Assembly: GCA_028287035.1 (NCBI GenBank)
Contig: JAQBQL010000188.1
Span: 23,108-87,107 of the forward strand
Direction: 5' to 3'
Length of the DNA stretch: 64,000 nt
From: Labilithrix sp.
Lineage (GTDB): Bacteria > Myxococcota > Polyangia > Polyangiales > Polyangiaceae
The position numbers and the translations under genes were made by a program. Each line of letters begins with the position of its first letter. Positions within the stretch are counted from its first letter, which is position 1. Shown here in pieces: positions 1 to 9,133 of this stretch. The notes beneath the pieces were generated by a model. The model saw only the letters and a program-made list of their open reading frames with translations. It had not been told where the DNA came from and did no database searches.

Positions 1-2
1 GG

Positions 3-3000
3 GAGACGCTGACGTATTACGTCGGTGCATCGGTTCGCGACGATGGATACGCTTACAAGGGCTCATTGCTTCTTGCCGACGAGACTACAAGTCATGCTAG
101 CGGGCATCCTGCAAGCTCGACGGTAATCAAGTCCTACAAGACGGGCACGGATGAGTTCTATCAACACGATCTCGTTAGTGACAATGGCTCAGGCAGTCAT
201 ATGACCGCCCTCGTTGAGGCAGTCGACACCTATCTATACGACACAACTGCAGCGCAGAATTCGTCGGAATCAGTAAGCGCGGTCGTGAGTAGCCCGTCAG
301 CCGAACGGAATTTCGTCGCGGCAGTACCGTTGCGGTCAGCCACGTATGCCCATCTTCGCTCGACGTACGCGTGGGACTATCGTGGCAGCCTTGTCGAGGC
401 GGTCGACCATGGTCGCGTTTTGCCAGGCGACAAGCCGCTCGACTCCGCGATACGAAGGGTCATCGAGTATGTCCCCCTGGATGGCGAGTGGAGGTTTCTG
501 CAGAAGAATCTCCGGGTGGACGGCTTTGCGTCACTGCCCAATCTGGACATTCCGGACGAAGCCCCGCGTGTTCGCGCTTTCGAGTACGATTCGCTTGGCC
601 GACTATCTAGCGTTTACGCCGAGCTCATCGGTACTCTTCCGCTCGATCGCAGACATGTAGACCCGACGAGGAATGTTGCTCCGGCGCCACCCTTCGCATC
701 CAAGGACGGCATCATTCGCCTGCTTCACAACGACTTTGACGTGTTCGGGAATGTGGTTGGGTCGCAGGGCCCAGCGGGAGCCTGCGCTGCAACATCTTAT
801 GATAAGGAATATGCGCAGCTCTCGGTCGGCGAGGCGCAATTTATCAGTGGATGTTCCGGCCCAGCCTTGCGGAGTTCCACTGTATGGGACCGAGGCTTTG
901 CGGTCGCGGTGCGGCACTCGGTCGCGGACGGTGCGACGACTGCCTACGATCTCGACATGTTTGGTAGAACAGTCGGCATTCACGAGCCCGACGAGATCAG
1001 CGGAGCTCCAAGTTCTGCTCCCACCGTCGCGACTATCTACCATGACAAGCCCGGCGGACCGGTTCAGCAAATCGAGGAGCTGCGACGGTCCGCACCCGGA
1101 GTCACGCATGCGTCCTGGACGTACCTTGACGCGTTCGGGCGAAAGCTGCTCGTCTTGGAGCAAGCCGACCCTACCATGGGCGATGCCGGTGACTGGGTCG
1201 CCTCGGGCCTTCCCACGATGAAATTTGGGCTGGTCATCGCTCAGCGGCGACCTTGGTTCTTCTCGGGCGATCCCGCCAACCACTCGCTCAGTGAGCCGGT
1301 CGCGCCATCCGTCCGCTTCACGTACGACTCCTTCGGTCGACTGAGCGAGACCTATCACGAAGACGGGAGTCTCGCGCGCAGGCGCACCTATGGACCGTTG
1401 TCGGTGTCCGAGGCGGACTCGGAGGACAGGTCGTCGAGCTTCTACTTGAACGGGCACGGCCAAGTGAGGCAATCCATCCTCACGACCGCCACCGACCAAG
1501 TCCGCACCGATTATGAGTTTCAGGCCGCGAGCAAACCCGTTTACGTTGTCCAGGCGCGTTCACCGAGAGCCGGTGGAGTCACCGGACCGACGACAGGGGG
1601 CGTTGTACGCCGAATGCAGTACGACTCGCTTGGGCGCCTCGTGCTCAACGCGGAACCGAATGCGTCCACTCTCATGGGCTCACCAGCTGGCCACGCATGG
1701 CGCTATGCGTACGATGACGCTGGCCACGTCGTGGGCACAAGTGACGCACGCGGTTGTGGCAAGAATATCTCATACGATGGCATAGGAAGACCGACCCTGG
1801 AGGACTTCAGTCCGTGTTTGGCGGCACACGCTGACTACTCCGAAATGATCGCGGCGACTGGCGAAGGTGCCGAGGTGCAGCGAATTTATGACAATCCTGA
1901 GCCGGGTCAGCCGTCCGGACGCTTTGGTAGGTTGACCGCCGTTCGCGACCGTGCATCCCACACGCGCTTTGAATACGATGGGCGGGGCCGTCTCACAACC
2001 CTCAGCCGCCGAATTCGCCGCCCGTCAGATGTGCTGACCGAAGGGAGTTCACTTGGCGCAGGTGGGGGAATTGGTCAATCGCACCGGGATGCGGAGGACG
2101 AGCGGTTTCATGACTTGAGGTGGCTGCTCGCTGGGGTCGCGGGGCTGCTCGCGGTGAGTCTCCGCGTTTCCGCGATGGCAGCGGGCTTTCGGCGCCGTTC
2201 CGCGCTTACCTCCGCCATGTCCCTCGGGTCGCTGCTGCTCTTCGTGACAGCGTGCAGTGGGAGCCACGCGGATGGCATGATCCGGCTGGGGTCGTCTGCG
2301 GGAGCGTTGAGCGACGCGAGCTACGAAGGACGGTGGAACCGCCGGGTCTTTACGTATGACGATGCGAGTCGCGTCGTCAGCGCCACTACGGGTGCGGACG
2401 TGCCGGAGCTCATGGGTCTCGGCGGCGAAAGCAAGGTCACCACATCCTACAGCCGCCGAGGAGCAGTCCTGACGCAGGCTGGGAGTTACGGAAACCTGCT
2501 CGGGGGCCAGACCTTTGCGTCCGACGGTCAAGTGCTCACCCGGTCATATAACGATGCCGCCTCGACGCAGATCTCTGCCGAATATGATCTCCGCGGCCGG
2601 CTGCAGCAATATTCGATAGCACGCGCGTCCGCGGGCCCTTGGACCGCCTCGCCCGGCTATATGCCACCGGCCGCCGCGTCAGAGTCTTTGCAGGAACTGC
2701 TGCTGGCAAGTCAGTTCGCTTATGACGGCGCGGGTCGGCTGAAGACCATCGAAGACCATCGAAGTCCCGGCGAGTGGAAGGAAGGCTTTGCTCCCGTCGA
2801 CCGTGAGATCGCATACGACACATTCGATCGCGTGGCGAGGGTGGACTACACGTACCACGGATCTGCGGTGTGGCAGGACCCGTCCGCCAATGCGCCCAAT
2901 ACCTCGCCGGGCCCTGTGCCGGTGGTCGCGTCGCCTAACCGGGTTGGGTGGCAGACCTTTCAGTACGACTGGCGTGGCAATCTAATTCTCAGTGCAGACG

Positions 3001-4733
3001 ACGCCAGCCTTCTCTATGACCGTTCGTTGGGTGTCGTCGGGCACGGCGGAGCAGCGGAGGGCCCCGACCAGTTGCGCACTGCTGGGCCAGGCGTGACTGC
3101 CGCGTATGATGAGGCGGGCAACATGCTTGACCTCGTCGCGCACCGGCCGGGACCCTGCAACGATCCCAGTGGTTGTAACCAGCGTTTCCACTACGACTGG
3201 GACGAAGTTGGGCAGCTAGCGCGCGCTCGACGTTGGGACTTGGATGGGGTAGGCGACATAGGTTTGTTGCCGGCTCTGCTCGCGACCGCTTCTGCCGTCG
3301 ACATTAATTATGATTACGACGCTTTCGGCACGCGGGTTCTGAAGGAAGTACAATCATCCTTCAACGACGAACGTCACTTTACGGCTGAGATATTCCCCTC
3401 ACTGCGGCTTGAGGCAACGACTTGGGATGCGATCGGCGGGATCTACCGTCGGGAGCCGGAGACCGAAGTCGTCTATCTCGCTGGCTTCGGACGCCTCGTC
3501 TACGGCCCAACTTTGCCAGCGGCGGCGACCACGACGGCCCTTCACGTGTTGCTGACGCTGCCTGACCATCTGGGCTCGGGAGCGGCTGTGATCGACCGCG
3601 ACACTGGTGAACTGGTCGAGCGCACAACGCAACAAGCCTACGGCACGCTTGAGTCCGACTACCGACCGGCGCGGTGGCAGGGCCTCCGCGAGGCGTACCA
3701 ATTCACCGGCAAAGAGGCCGATTCTGCTGTTGGGCTGACGTACTTTGGTGCCCGGTATTACAACGCATCGCTTGGTCGGTTCATTAGCCCTGATCCTTTG
3801 ACCATTCACGCCTTCCAAGGTGACTCAAACCCTTACGCGTATGTCGGGGGCGCAGTTCTGAGCGCAACCGATCCATTCGGCCTAAGCTGCGCTGGTAGCA
3901 TCGGAGCGGAAGTTTGCCCCGGAGACGTGGTCGGGTGGGGCGGCATGGAACCACCCGGAACCGACTATGGTGTCTTCGTATCGAGCCCGGGCTCAGCGGG
4001 CGGGACGTCACCCGGCGTCGCGGGTATGCGTGCGCCACCGTCAGCGCCGACGGACTTCTCCGGCACCGGCGGCCCACTAGGAACTGGCCTAAACCCAAGC
4101 AACCCGGCGCGGGCTCGGGCGCTGCGGGCGACGGTCCCTGATGACGTCGCGGACCATGATATTCCTTTGGGAACAGGCCGTCAGTTCGCGGTAGCAGCGT
4201 GGAACGGCAGCATGGAAATGGGGCTGATTTCGCGCTACCTTATGGTAGCTGACGACGACGAACCGTCGTGGGCTTCAGCCGCTGGTTCCGTCGTGCCCAT
4301 GATTGGAATGGTCGCTCTCGGAGGCGCGGCGGGTGAAGCAGGTCTCTCGGGGTCAGAAGTTTCCGCTCGAGGACTAGCTGCTGGCGAAGCTGGGGAACTG
4401 GTTCACGGCGGAGGTCAAGTCCTTCGGCACTACACGGACGGCGCCGGGTTCCAGGCTATCATGGAGTCGGGAATGATCCGGTCTCCGGCAAGCGGAGCGA
4501 CAGCGGGGCGCGTCTTTGCAACAGAGTTCACCGGAAACGCAGAGGCTGTCGAGTCGCGGATCTTTAGCAACTTTTCCACCCACGCTGGGCGCGGAAGCCA
4601 TGTAATCGAGTTTGCGCCGAGGCAGGGGGTCGCGTTTGAACTTGGAAAACCGGGCGAAGTGTTCTACCGTGGTGGTGCGCTGAGGTTCGGACGGCAGATT
4701 GAGATCAATTTCGCCGGCCCAAATCCGTATTGA
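3..4733 (+). CDS. RHS-repeat protein with C-terminal HYD1-type toxin domain (5' end outside window)
   Basis: This is a polymorphic toxin of the RHS/YD class, expected to be exported and delivered to competitors. The frame is open from base 3, so the N-terminus lies upstream. Residue numbers here count from the first in-frame start-like codon, TTG at 66. YD/RHS repeats (for example YDSFGRLSE, YDSLGRL, YDDAGHVVG) run to about residue 1200. The RHS core follows (YFGARYYNASLGRFISPDP) and ends in DPFGL near residue 1269, the usual self-cleavage junction. The variable C-terminus (about 280 residues) ends in a segment starting VLRHYTDGAGFQAIMESG near residue 1451, which resembles HYD1-signature putative ADP-ribosyltransferase toxins. 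Residues 683-730 hold two hydrophobic stretches and a lipobox-like LLLFVTAC inside the repeat shell, which is unusual. Codon use is more A/T-tolerant than in the neighbours. The RHS call is secure; the toxin subfamily is likely but not certain. Confidence 0.9.
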   Translation, partial: ETLTYYVGASVRDDGYAYKGSLLLADETTSHASGHPASSTVIKSYKTGTDEFYQHDLVSDNGSGSHMTALVEAVDTYLYDTTAAQNSSESVSAVVSSPSAERNFVAAVPLRSATYAHLRSTYAWDYRGSLVEAVDHGRVLPGDKPLDSAIRRVIEYVPLDGEWRFLQKNLRVDGFASLPNLDIPDEAPRVRAFEYDSLGRLSSVYAELIGTLPLDRRHVDPTRNVAPAPPFASKDGIIRLLHNDFDVFGNVVGSQGPAGACAATSYDKEYAQLSVGEAQFISGCSGPALRSSTVWDRGFAVAVRHSVADGATTAYDLDMFGRTVGIHEPDEISGAPSSAPTVATIYHDKPGGPVQQIEELRRSAPGVTHASWTYLDAFGRKLLVLEQADPTMGDAGDWVASGLPTMKFGLVIAQRRPWFFSGDPANHSLSEPVAPSVRFTYDSFGRLSETYHEDGSLARRRTYGPLSVSEADSEDRSSSFYLNGHGQVRQSILTTATDQVRTDYEFQAASKPVYVVQARSPRAGGVTGPTTGGVVRRMQYDSLGRLVLNAEPNASTLMGSPAGHAWRYAYDDAGHVVGTSDARGCGKNISYDGIGRPTLEDFSPCLAAHADYSEMIAATGEGAEVQRIYDNPEPGQPSGRFGRLTAVRDRASHTRFEYDGRGRLTTLSRRIRRPSDVLTEGSSLGAGGGIGQSHRDAEDERFHDLRWLLAGVAGLLAVSLRVSAMAAGFRRRSALTSAMSLGSLLLFVTACSGSHADGMIRLGSSAGALSDASYEGRWNRRVFTYDDASRVVSATTGADVPELMGLGGESKVTTSYSRRGAVLTQAGSYGNLLGGQTFASDGQVLTRSYNDAASTQISAEYDLRGRLQQYSIARASAGPWTASPGYMPPAAASESLQELLLASQFAYDGAGRLKTIEDHRSPGEWKEGFAPVDREIAYDTFDRVARVDYTYHGSAVWQDPSANAPNTSPGPVPVVASPNRVGWQTFQYDWRGNLILSADDASLLYDRSLGVVGHGGAAEGPDQLRTAGPGVTAAYDEAGNMLDLVAHRPGPCNDPSGCNQRFHYDWDEVGQLARARRWDLDGVGDIGLLPALLATASAVDINYDYDAFGTRVLKEVQSSFNDERHFTAEIFPSLRLEATTWDAIGGIYRREPETEVVYLAGFGRLVYGPTLPAAATTTALHVLLTLPDHLGSGAAVIDRDTGELVERTTQQAYGTLESDYRPARWQGLREAYQFTGKEADSAVGLTYFGARYYNASLGRFISPDPLTIHAFQGDSNPYAYVGGAVLSATDPFGLSCAGSIGAEVCPGDVVGWGGMEPPGTDYGVFVSSPGSAGGTSPGVAGMRAPPSAPTDFSGTGGPLGTGLNPSNPARARALRATVPDDVADHDIPLGTGRQFAVAAWNGSMEMGLISRYLMVADDDEPSWASAAGSVVPMIGMVALGGAAGEAGLSGSEVSARGLAAGEAGELVHGGGQVLRHYTDGAGFQAIMESGMIRSPASGATAGRVFATEFTGNAEAVESRIFSNFSTHAGRGSHVIEFAPRQGVAFELGKPGEVFYRGGALRFGRQIEINFAGPNPY

Positions 4734-4741
4734 GGTGGAAG

Positions 4742-5323
4742 ATGGCAGAGTTCGTTGTGACCGACGCCGCCGAGCTTCACGCGTTGCGAGCCGCACTCAT
4801 CGAATCGAAACTGCCACGACTTGCGAACGATCAGGACCTCGCTGCGAGTCCGATCGTTGCGCGGCTCGCCGAGAGAGTTTCTGCGGCGTGCCAGGGCGCG
4901 CCTGAGCTGACTAGCGTGAGCGAGCGCTGGCGGCAGTTCTCGCCAAAACACAGCTACTGGGCCGTGGCGATCTCACGGGCACTTGCTGATCAGAATTTCC
5001 TTCGCGCGTCGAAGCCGGCGGCGCGCGAGGATTATGTTCGCTGCCTAATCGCTCCATTCCGGACTGACCAGCCTATCGTCCGTGATTTTCTCGCCGAGCT
5101 GGAGAGCATTCTCGCCACGCGCCGTTGGTATCATCTCTGGATACGGCCTAAAAAGCCGTTCCTAGGCGGCGTCGCGTTCCTCCGACAGCGAGAGGATGGT
5201 AGCTTCGTCGCCCACGATTCGGAACACACCGAGATCGTGTCCTCGGAGAAGGTCGATGATGTCGGAGAGGTCCTGCTCGAACGTGGCTTGGAGCCGTTCG
5301 GCTACTTTGTCGAAGAAGTGTGA
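4742..5323 (+). CDS. Candidate immunity protein for the RHS toxin
   Basis: A 193-residue protein of no family I recognise. I chose ATG 4742 because GAGGTGG lies just upstream (4732-4738) and because it starts 8 bases after the toxin stop. A TTG overlapping the toxin stop (4730) is possible but less convincing. There is no signal peptide or membrane segment, so it should be cytoplasmic. It is rich in charged and aromatic residues, with a central WRQFSPKHSYWAVAIS stretch and an acidic C-terminal third (about residues 140-193), plausible for binding a basic toxin face. Immediate linkage downstream of a polymorphic toxin is the standard position for the cognate antidote. The immunity role is inferred from position alone. 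Confidence 0.7.
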   Translation: MAEFVVTDAAELHALRAALIESKLPRLANDQDLAASPIVARLAERVSAACQGAPELTSVSERWRQFSPKHSYWAVAISRALADQNFLRASKPAAREDYVRCLIAPFRTDQPIVRDFLAELESILATRRWYHLWIRPKKPFLGGVAFLRQREDGSFVAHDSEHTEIVSSEKVDDVGEVLLERGLEPFGYFVEEV

Positions 5324-5591
5324 GGACCGGCGGCCTTAGACCGGCTGACGGCTCACGGCGCGCGCGCGGGCGGGCCACGAGCCCGGCAACAGCTCGTGGA
5401 GCTTGCTCGTGGGCTAATCGTTCATCCGCGCAGGCACGTCAGTGCGGTCTGGAACCGGCTACTCGTCGCGCGTAGAAGCCCGTTACAAGCGACTACAAAG
5501 CAGCGAGCGACTTGCCTGACGCGACGTCCCAGACGCCGAAGCCGCTCTTCCGAATTTGGTGCCTCCCGCAGGGAGGGGAGGTCAGCTGCCA
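5324..5591. other. Non-coding stretch after the immunity gene
   Basis: I see no protein-like reading frame, strong hairpin or RNA gene here. It lies between the immunity gene and insertion-sequence debris and is probably decayed accessory DNA. Confidence 0.4.
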
Positions 5592-5722
5592 AGGCGCGAT
5601 GGGCTTCACGACGCCAAGCGGCTGAAGGCGGTCGAGCAGGAGAACGTGAGGCTCAAAGAAGCTCCTCGTCGACCGCATGCTCGACATCGAAGTGCTCAGC
5701 GCAAACACGCTCGGGAGTCAGT
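5592..5722 (+). mobile_element. Degenerate IS3-family OrfA fragment
   Basis: The reading frame through 5610-5657 gives DAKRLKAVEQENVRLK. A one-base slip at AAAGAAG (5655-5661) leads on to KKLLVDRMLDIEVLSANTLG. The joined peptide resembles the leucine-zipper end of IS3-type OrfA proteins, where a KRLxxLExENxRLKKL heptad pattern is followed by a D-I-E/M-L segment. The helix-turn-helix part, OrfB with its DDE catalytic core and clear terminal inverted repeats are all missing, so this is a relic. The identification rests on a short motif. Confidence 0.45.
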
Positions 5723-5764
5723 GTGGCACGTGCTGCATCCGGGCGGACAAGGAGGCTACTCGAT

Positions 5765-6059
5765 ATGGCTTCAGTAGAGCCCAGCACCCCGGCCGAGATG
5801 AGGCTTCGGGACGTAGTTGAACGGCTCGAGGAATTCGACGAGGACTGACGATCTATGTCGCCCCGACTGGGCGCCGGAGTCGATCGTTTGCATCGCACGT
5901 GAACCGGATGCGGGTGGGGTACCGCTCGAGGCGGCATCTGCAGGGATGCGCTACTTTCTCGAGATCTTTGTCGCAATGGCGGTGCTGGAAGGGTCGAAGC
6001 AACTCGACCTCGACGGAATGACAAGGCGGCTCATCCGCTATGCGATAAGCGACGCTTAG
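5765..6059 (+). pseudogene. Small gene broken by two frameshifts
   Basis: A near-perfect AAGGAGG (5749-5755) lies 9 bases before ATG 5765. The first frame reads MRLRDVVERLEEFDED and stops at 5846-5848. The sequence continues sensibly as LTIYVAP in a second frame and as DWAPESIVCIAREPDAGG... in a third, ending at TAG 6057-6059. The pieces join into one soluble acidic protein of about 98 residues if one base is restored near 5846 and another near 5868. The retained ribosome-binding site and coherent product in three frames indicate recent decay or sequencing error. I do not know the family's function; its place behind a toxin locus makes an orphan immunity gene possible. Confidence 0.6.
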
Positions 6060-6151
6060 CAATGCCCCGGAGGGCAGCAGAGGGATGCCGGTGAGCTCGA
6101 TGAACCGCGGAAAGAACTGAGGGCCCAGCACGGCGCGCTCCGAGCCTTTGC

Positions 6152-7855
6152 TCAGGGAGAGAACTTCACCAGGTACACATCGTCCCCGAAGAGCTCGCTC
6201 GTGAGCGAAGGCCCCCCGAAATTGATGGGGCCCCTGAAGATGCCTGATGCAAAGACGTTGCCCAGCGCGTCCGCCGCGATGCCCGTACCCGTCGCCTGGG
6301 TGCCGTGGACGGTGCCGGAGAGGAGGTCGCCGGATGGCGAGAGCTTGGCGATGAACGCGCTCGGGGGACCGCTGGCGGAGCTGACCGGACCGTTGCCGAA
6401 ATCCATCGCAGTGTCCGCTGTCCCCGTGACCAGGATGTTCCCCGAGGGATCGGCAGCAACCGCGTAGACCCAGTCCTGACCCGTCGAGCCGAAGCTACGC
6501 GCGAAGATCGGATCGCCCGCGGGGCTGAACTTTCCGAGGATGACATCCTGCTCGCCCTTGTAGGGAAGGGGGCCAGTCCCGAGATCCATGAATGTCGTGG
6601 ATGACTCGGCAGCCAGGATGACATTGCCGCTCGGGTCGGCAGCGACACCGATGCCGATCCCTCCCATGCTGGTGAAGCGCTTGCTCCATCGGTGCGCGCC
6701 GGTCGGATCGAGCGAGAACAAGAAGATGTCGCGCTTGCCCATCGGGCCGACGGGAGGGAGCGTGCCCCCACCGAAGTCGATCGTTCCGGCACAGTCCCCC
6801 GTGACGAAGACGTTGCCCGCCGCGTCGACCGCGACGCCGTTCGTGCCCTGTCGGTCGGCGTCGCCGTAGCGCTTGCTCCAGACGTGATTCCCCGCGGCGT
6901 CGAGCTTGGCCACGTACGCGTCGACGTAGCCCGCGCTCGTCAGCAGGCCGCCCCCGAAGTCGACAGAGCCCCAGAACGTGCCCCCCAGGACGATGTCTCC
7001 TGCAGCATCGACCGCGACGGTGTGGGCTTCCTGTTGATCCGCGTCGCCGAAGCGTTTGCTCCAGAGGTGGTTACCCGCGGCGTCGAGCTTGGCGACGAAG
7101 ATATCCCACGAGCCAGCGCTCACGAGCGGCCCGCCGCCGAAGTCGATCGTACCCGAGAAGTTCCCGGCGACAACGACATTGCCAGCGGCGTCCGTCGCGA
7201 CGGACCTGCCGCGATCTTCGGCGCCGGCGATGCCCCCGAAGCGGCGGCTCCAGAGATGCTTGCCGGTGCTGTCGACCTTCGCGACGAATACGTCGTCGTC
7301 GCCGGTCGATACGAGCGGCCCGCCACCGAAGTTCGCGGTGCCGCGGAAGTTCCCGGTGATGATCGCTGCCCCCGTGGCGTCCACGGCGACCGCGAACGCG
7401 TGCTCATAGTCGCTGCCGCCAAACCGCTTGCTCCAGAGCGTGCCTCGACAGGAATCCGGACAGCTGGTGGCGTCGTCGTCGCAGGTCTCGCCGCCCGCGA
7501 CGATGCCGTCACCACAGACCGTGACGCAGCTGCTCGGCGTGCCCGAACACGACCACCCCGGCTCGACCTTGCAGCCCGCGTTGCAACCATCCGCGCTCGT
7601 CGTGTTGCCGTCGTCGCAGGTCTCGCCCGGCGTGAGGATCCCGTCACCACACGGCGTCGACGCTTCGGCCGCGTCTCCTGGGGTGCTGCCGCCATCACGA
7701 GCGACGCCGGCGTCCGGTACGCCGGCGCCGCCCTCGACGACCGGCGAGCCGCCGTCCCCCTGACCGCTCGCGGGCAGGTCGAGGTCTGATTCGCCACAGG
7801 AGACGATGGTGGCGGCGACGAGCCACCACGCGAGGACCACGGCCTTGGGTTTCAT
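6152..7855 (-). CDS. Lipoprotein with Cys-rich repeat and seven SBBP blades
   Basis: A 567-residue putative surface lipoprotein. ATG 7855 is chosen because it begins a lipoprotein signal (hydrophobic residues 5-18, lipobox IVSC with Cys20); the frame is open further upstream but without signal-like sequence. An Asp/Gly/Ala linker follows, then a DUF4215/Myxococcus-type Cys-rich repeat (CGDGILTPGETCDDGN, then CGDGIVAGGETCDD), about residues 70-135. The rest is seven SBBP-like repeats, each with AGNVxVTGxFxGxxxFGG and a WSKRFG tail, which would close a seven-bladed beta-propeller. Such proteins are common in Myxococcota and of unknown binding target. Neighbours give no functional hint. Confidence 0.85.
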   Translation of the reverse strand: MKPKAVVLAWWLVAATIVSCGESDLDLPASGQGDGGSPVVEGGAGVPDAGVARDGGSTPGDAAEASTPCGDGILTPGETCDDGNTTSADGCNAGCKVEPGWSCSGTPSSCVTVCGDGIVAGGETCDDDATSCPDSCRGTLWSKRFGGSDYEHAFAVAVDATGAAIITGNFRGTANFGGGPLVSTGDDDVFVAKVDSTGKHLWSRRFGGIAGAEDRGRSVATDAAGNVVVAGNFSGTIDFGGGPLVSAGSWDIFVAKLDAAGNHLWSKRFGDADQQEAHTVAVDAAGDIVLGGTFWGSVDFGGGLLTSAGYVDAYVAKLDAAGNHVWSKRYGDADRQGTNGVAVDAAGNVFVTGDCAGTIDFGGGTLPPVGPMGKRDIFLFSLDPTGAHRWSKRFTSMGGIGIGVAADPSGNVILAAESSTTFMDLGTGPLPYKGEQDVILGKFSPAGDPIFARSFGSTGQDWVYAVAADPSGNILVTGTADTAMDFGNGPVSSASGPPSAFIAKLSPSGDLLSGTVHGTQATGTGIAADALGNVFASGIFRGPINFGGPSLTSELFGDDVYLVKFSP

Positions 7856-8065
7856 GGCGTGGTCGTCATAGCTCATCCCGCGTCGGTGGGCGATCGGGCG
7901 CTGAGGGACCTGGCCGCCTAGACTCGCCAGGCACCACGACGGGAGAATCGATTCCACGGTCGTGATGCTGCGCGTCGAGGCGCCCGCCATTCGATGAGCC
8001 ACCCCCGACGCCCGCCGGCACCCTGCCTCCACGACAGCGCCGGCCTCATCACGGGTCGACGCCTA

Positions 8066-8086
8066 TCGCGAATCGCGAATCGCGAA
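8066..8086. repeat. Three tandem TCGCGAA units
   Basis: Three perfect head-to-tail copies of TCGCGAA lie in the 288-base gap between the SBBP lipoprotein start and the next gene. Each copy contains the palindrome TCGCGA. Function is unknown; it could be a protein-binding site or chance. Confidence 0.6.
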
Positions 8087-8143
8087 CGGCAAGCAAGATC
8101 GGTCCGACGCTCACCATCCGATCCGATAGGAGCCGCCCACACC

Positions 8144-9010
8144 TCACGGCGCGAACTGATACCCGACGACAATCCCCACCGCCACGTGAAACGCTCGCTT
8201 CTCGCTCGGGATCTCGCCCTTCTCGTCGACACTCTCCGAGCTGTATTCGAGGGACGTGAACTGGCCGACGTCGACGCCGAGGCGGATTTCCATGCCGCTC
8301 TTCGAGGCCTTGTCCGACGGGCCCGTCGGGGCGCGGTAGCCGATGCCGAGCTTGAGGTCGAACGGGGCTGACATCTTGATCACCTCCGGGCTCGCGTCCG
8401 GGTGCTCTTCGATGTCCGTGCTACCCGCGTACGTCGTGAGCAGGGCCACGCCACCCTCGAGGTACACCCCGCGGCTGCGGTCCTCGAACGCGTACTGTGC
8501 GACGACCGGGATCTGGAACGCGAGCGCATTCGTGCAGCTTCCCGCGCACCCCGCCGTGAGCCCGCCGTAGCCGCCCTGCACGCCCGCCATCAGGCCGACG
8601 TGCCGCGTGACATAGGCGCCGAGCCGCAGGCTCACCGTGGCCAGCGGCGCGCCGACCCCGAGGCCCTCGGCGATGCTCCCGCCGAGCCCGGTGAAGCCCG
8701 TGCCGAAATCCAGCACGAAGCCCGGGCCGGCGCTCGGCCGTCCGGTCCGCACCGCCGTCGCGGGGGAGTCCTTGGCGACGGGGGCGGCTTCCGAGGATGA
8801 CGACGCCACCGAGAGTGCGGGCGCGGGCGCCGGCGCCGGCGCCGGCAGCGGGGGGAGCGGCTCCGCCGATGCGACGAGCGCGGTCGCGGGCGCGAGCGTG
8901 GGCTTCTTCGCCGGTGCCTTGTTCTTCGACTTCGCGGTGCCGCCGGCGAGCGCGGTACCCGAGATGGAGGCTGCGAGCAGGAGGACCGCGACGGAGGCAG
9001 CAGGGCGCAT
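8144..9010 (-). CDS. Putative outer-membrane beta-barrel protein
   Basis: A 288-residue exported protein. ATG 9010 gives a clear signal peptide (hydrophobic residues 4-17, cleavage near ALA-GG). A Lys/Pro/Ala linker runs to about residue 95. From FVLDFGTGFTGLGG on, the protein shows alternating hydrophobic strands ending in VAVGIVVGYQF, typical of small outer-membrane barrels. A Cys pair (AGCAGSC) lies in a loop. Three low-complexity Ala/Pro repeats occur in the linker. No family name is certain. Confidence 0.75.
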   Translation of the reverse strand: MRPAASVAVLLLAASISGTALAGGTAKSKNKAPAKKPTLAPATALVASAEPLPPLPAPAPAPAPALSVASSSSEAAPVAKDSPATAVRTGRPSAGPGFVLDFGTGFTGLGGSIAEGLGVGAPLATVSLRLGAYVTRHVGLMAGVQGGYGGLTAGCAGSCTNALAFQIPVVAQYAFEDRSRGVYLEGGVALLTTYAGSTDIEEHPDASPEVIKMSAPFDLKLGIGYRAPTGPSDKASKSGMEIRLGVDVGQFTSLEYSSESVDEKGEIPSEKRAFHVAVGIVVGYQFAP

Positions 9011-9119
9011 GACTCCCTCGTCGGCCACCGGCGGCAACGGTTCGTCGAAATCGCCCGGCGCGTACGAGCGCACTCCGACCGGCCCGGGCGATCCCATGGA
9101 CCCCACGAACCGCGGCGCG

Positions 9120-9125
9120 TACCCT
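9120..9125 (+). promoter_or_regulatory. Putative -10 element TACCCT
   Basis: TACCCT lies 8 bases before ATG 9134, and TGGACC (9097-9102) lies 17 bases further upstream as a partial -35. No ribosome-binding site is visible, which suggests a very short leader. Confidence 0.45.
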
Positions 9126-9133
9126 CGCCTCCC

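Noticed and set aside
5655..5661. Programmed frameshift site of a live insertion sequence
   Set aside because: No OrfB, catalytic core or inverted repeats follow, so it is a relic.
5724..5729. TGGCAC followed by TGCA, like a sigma-54 promoter
   Set aside because: The GG-to-GC spacing is two bases too short.
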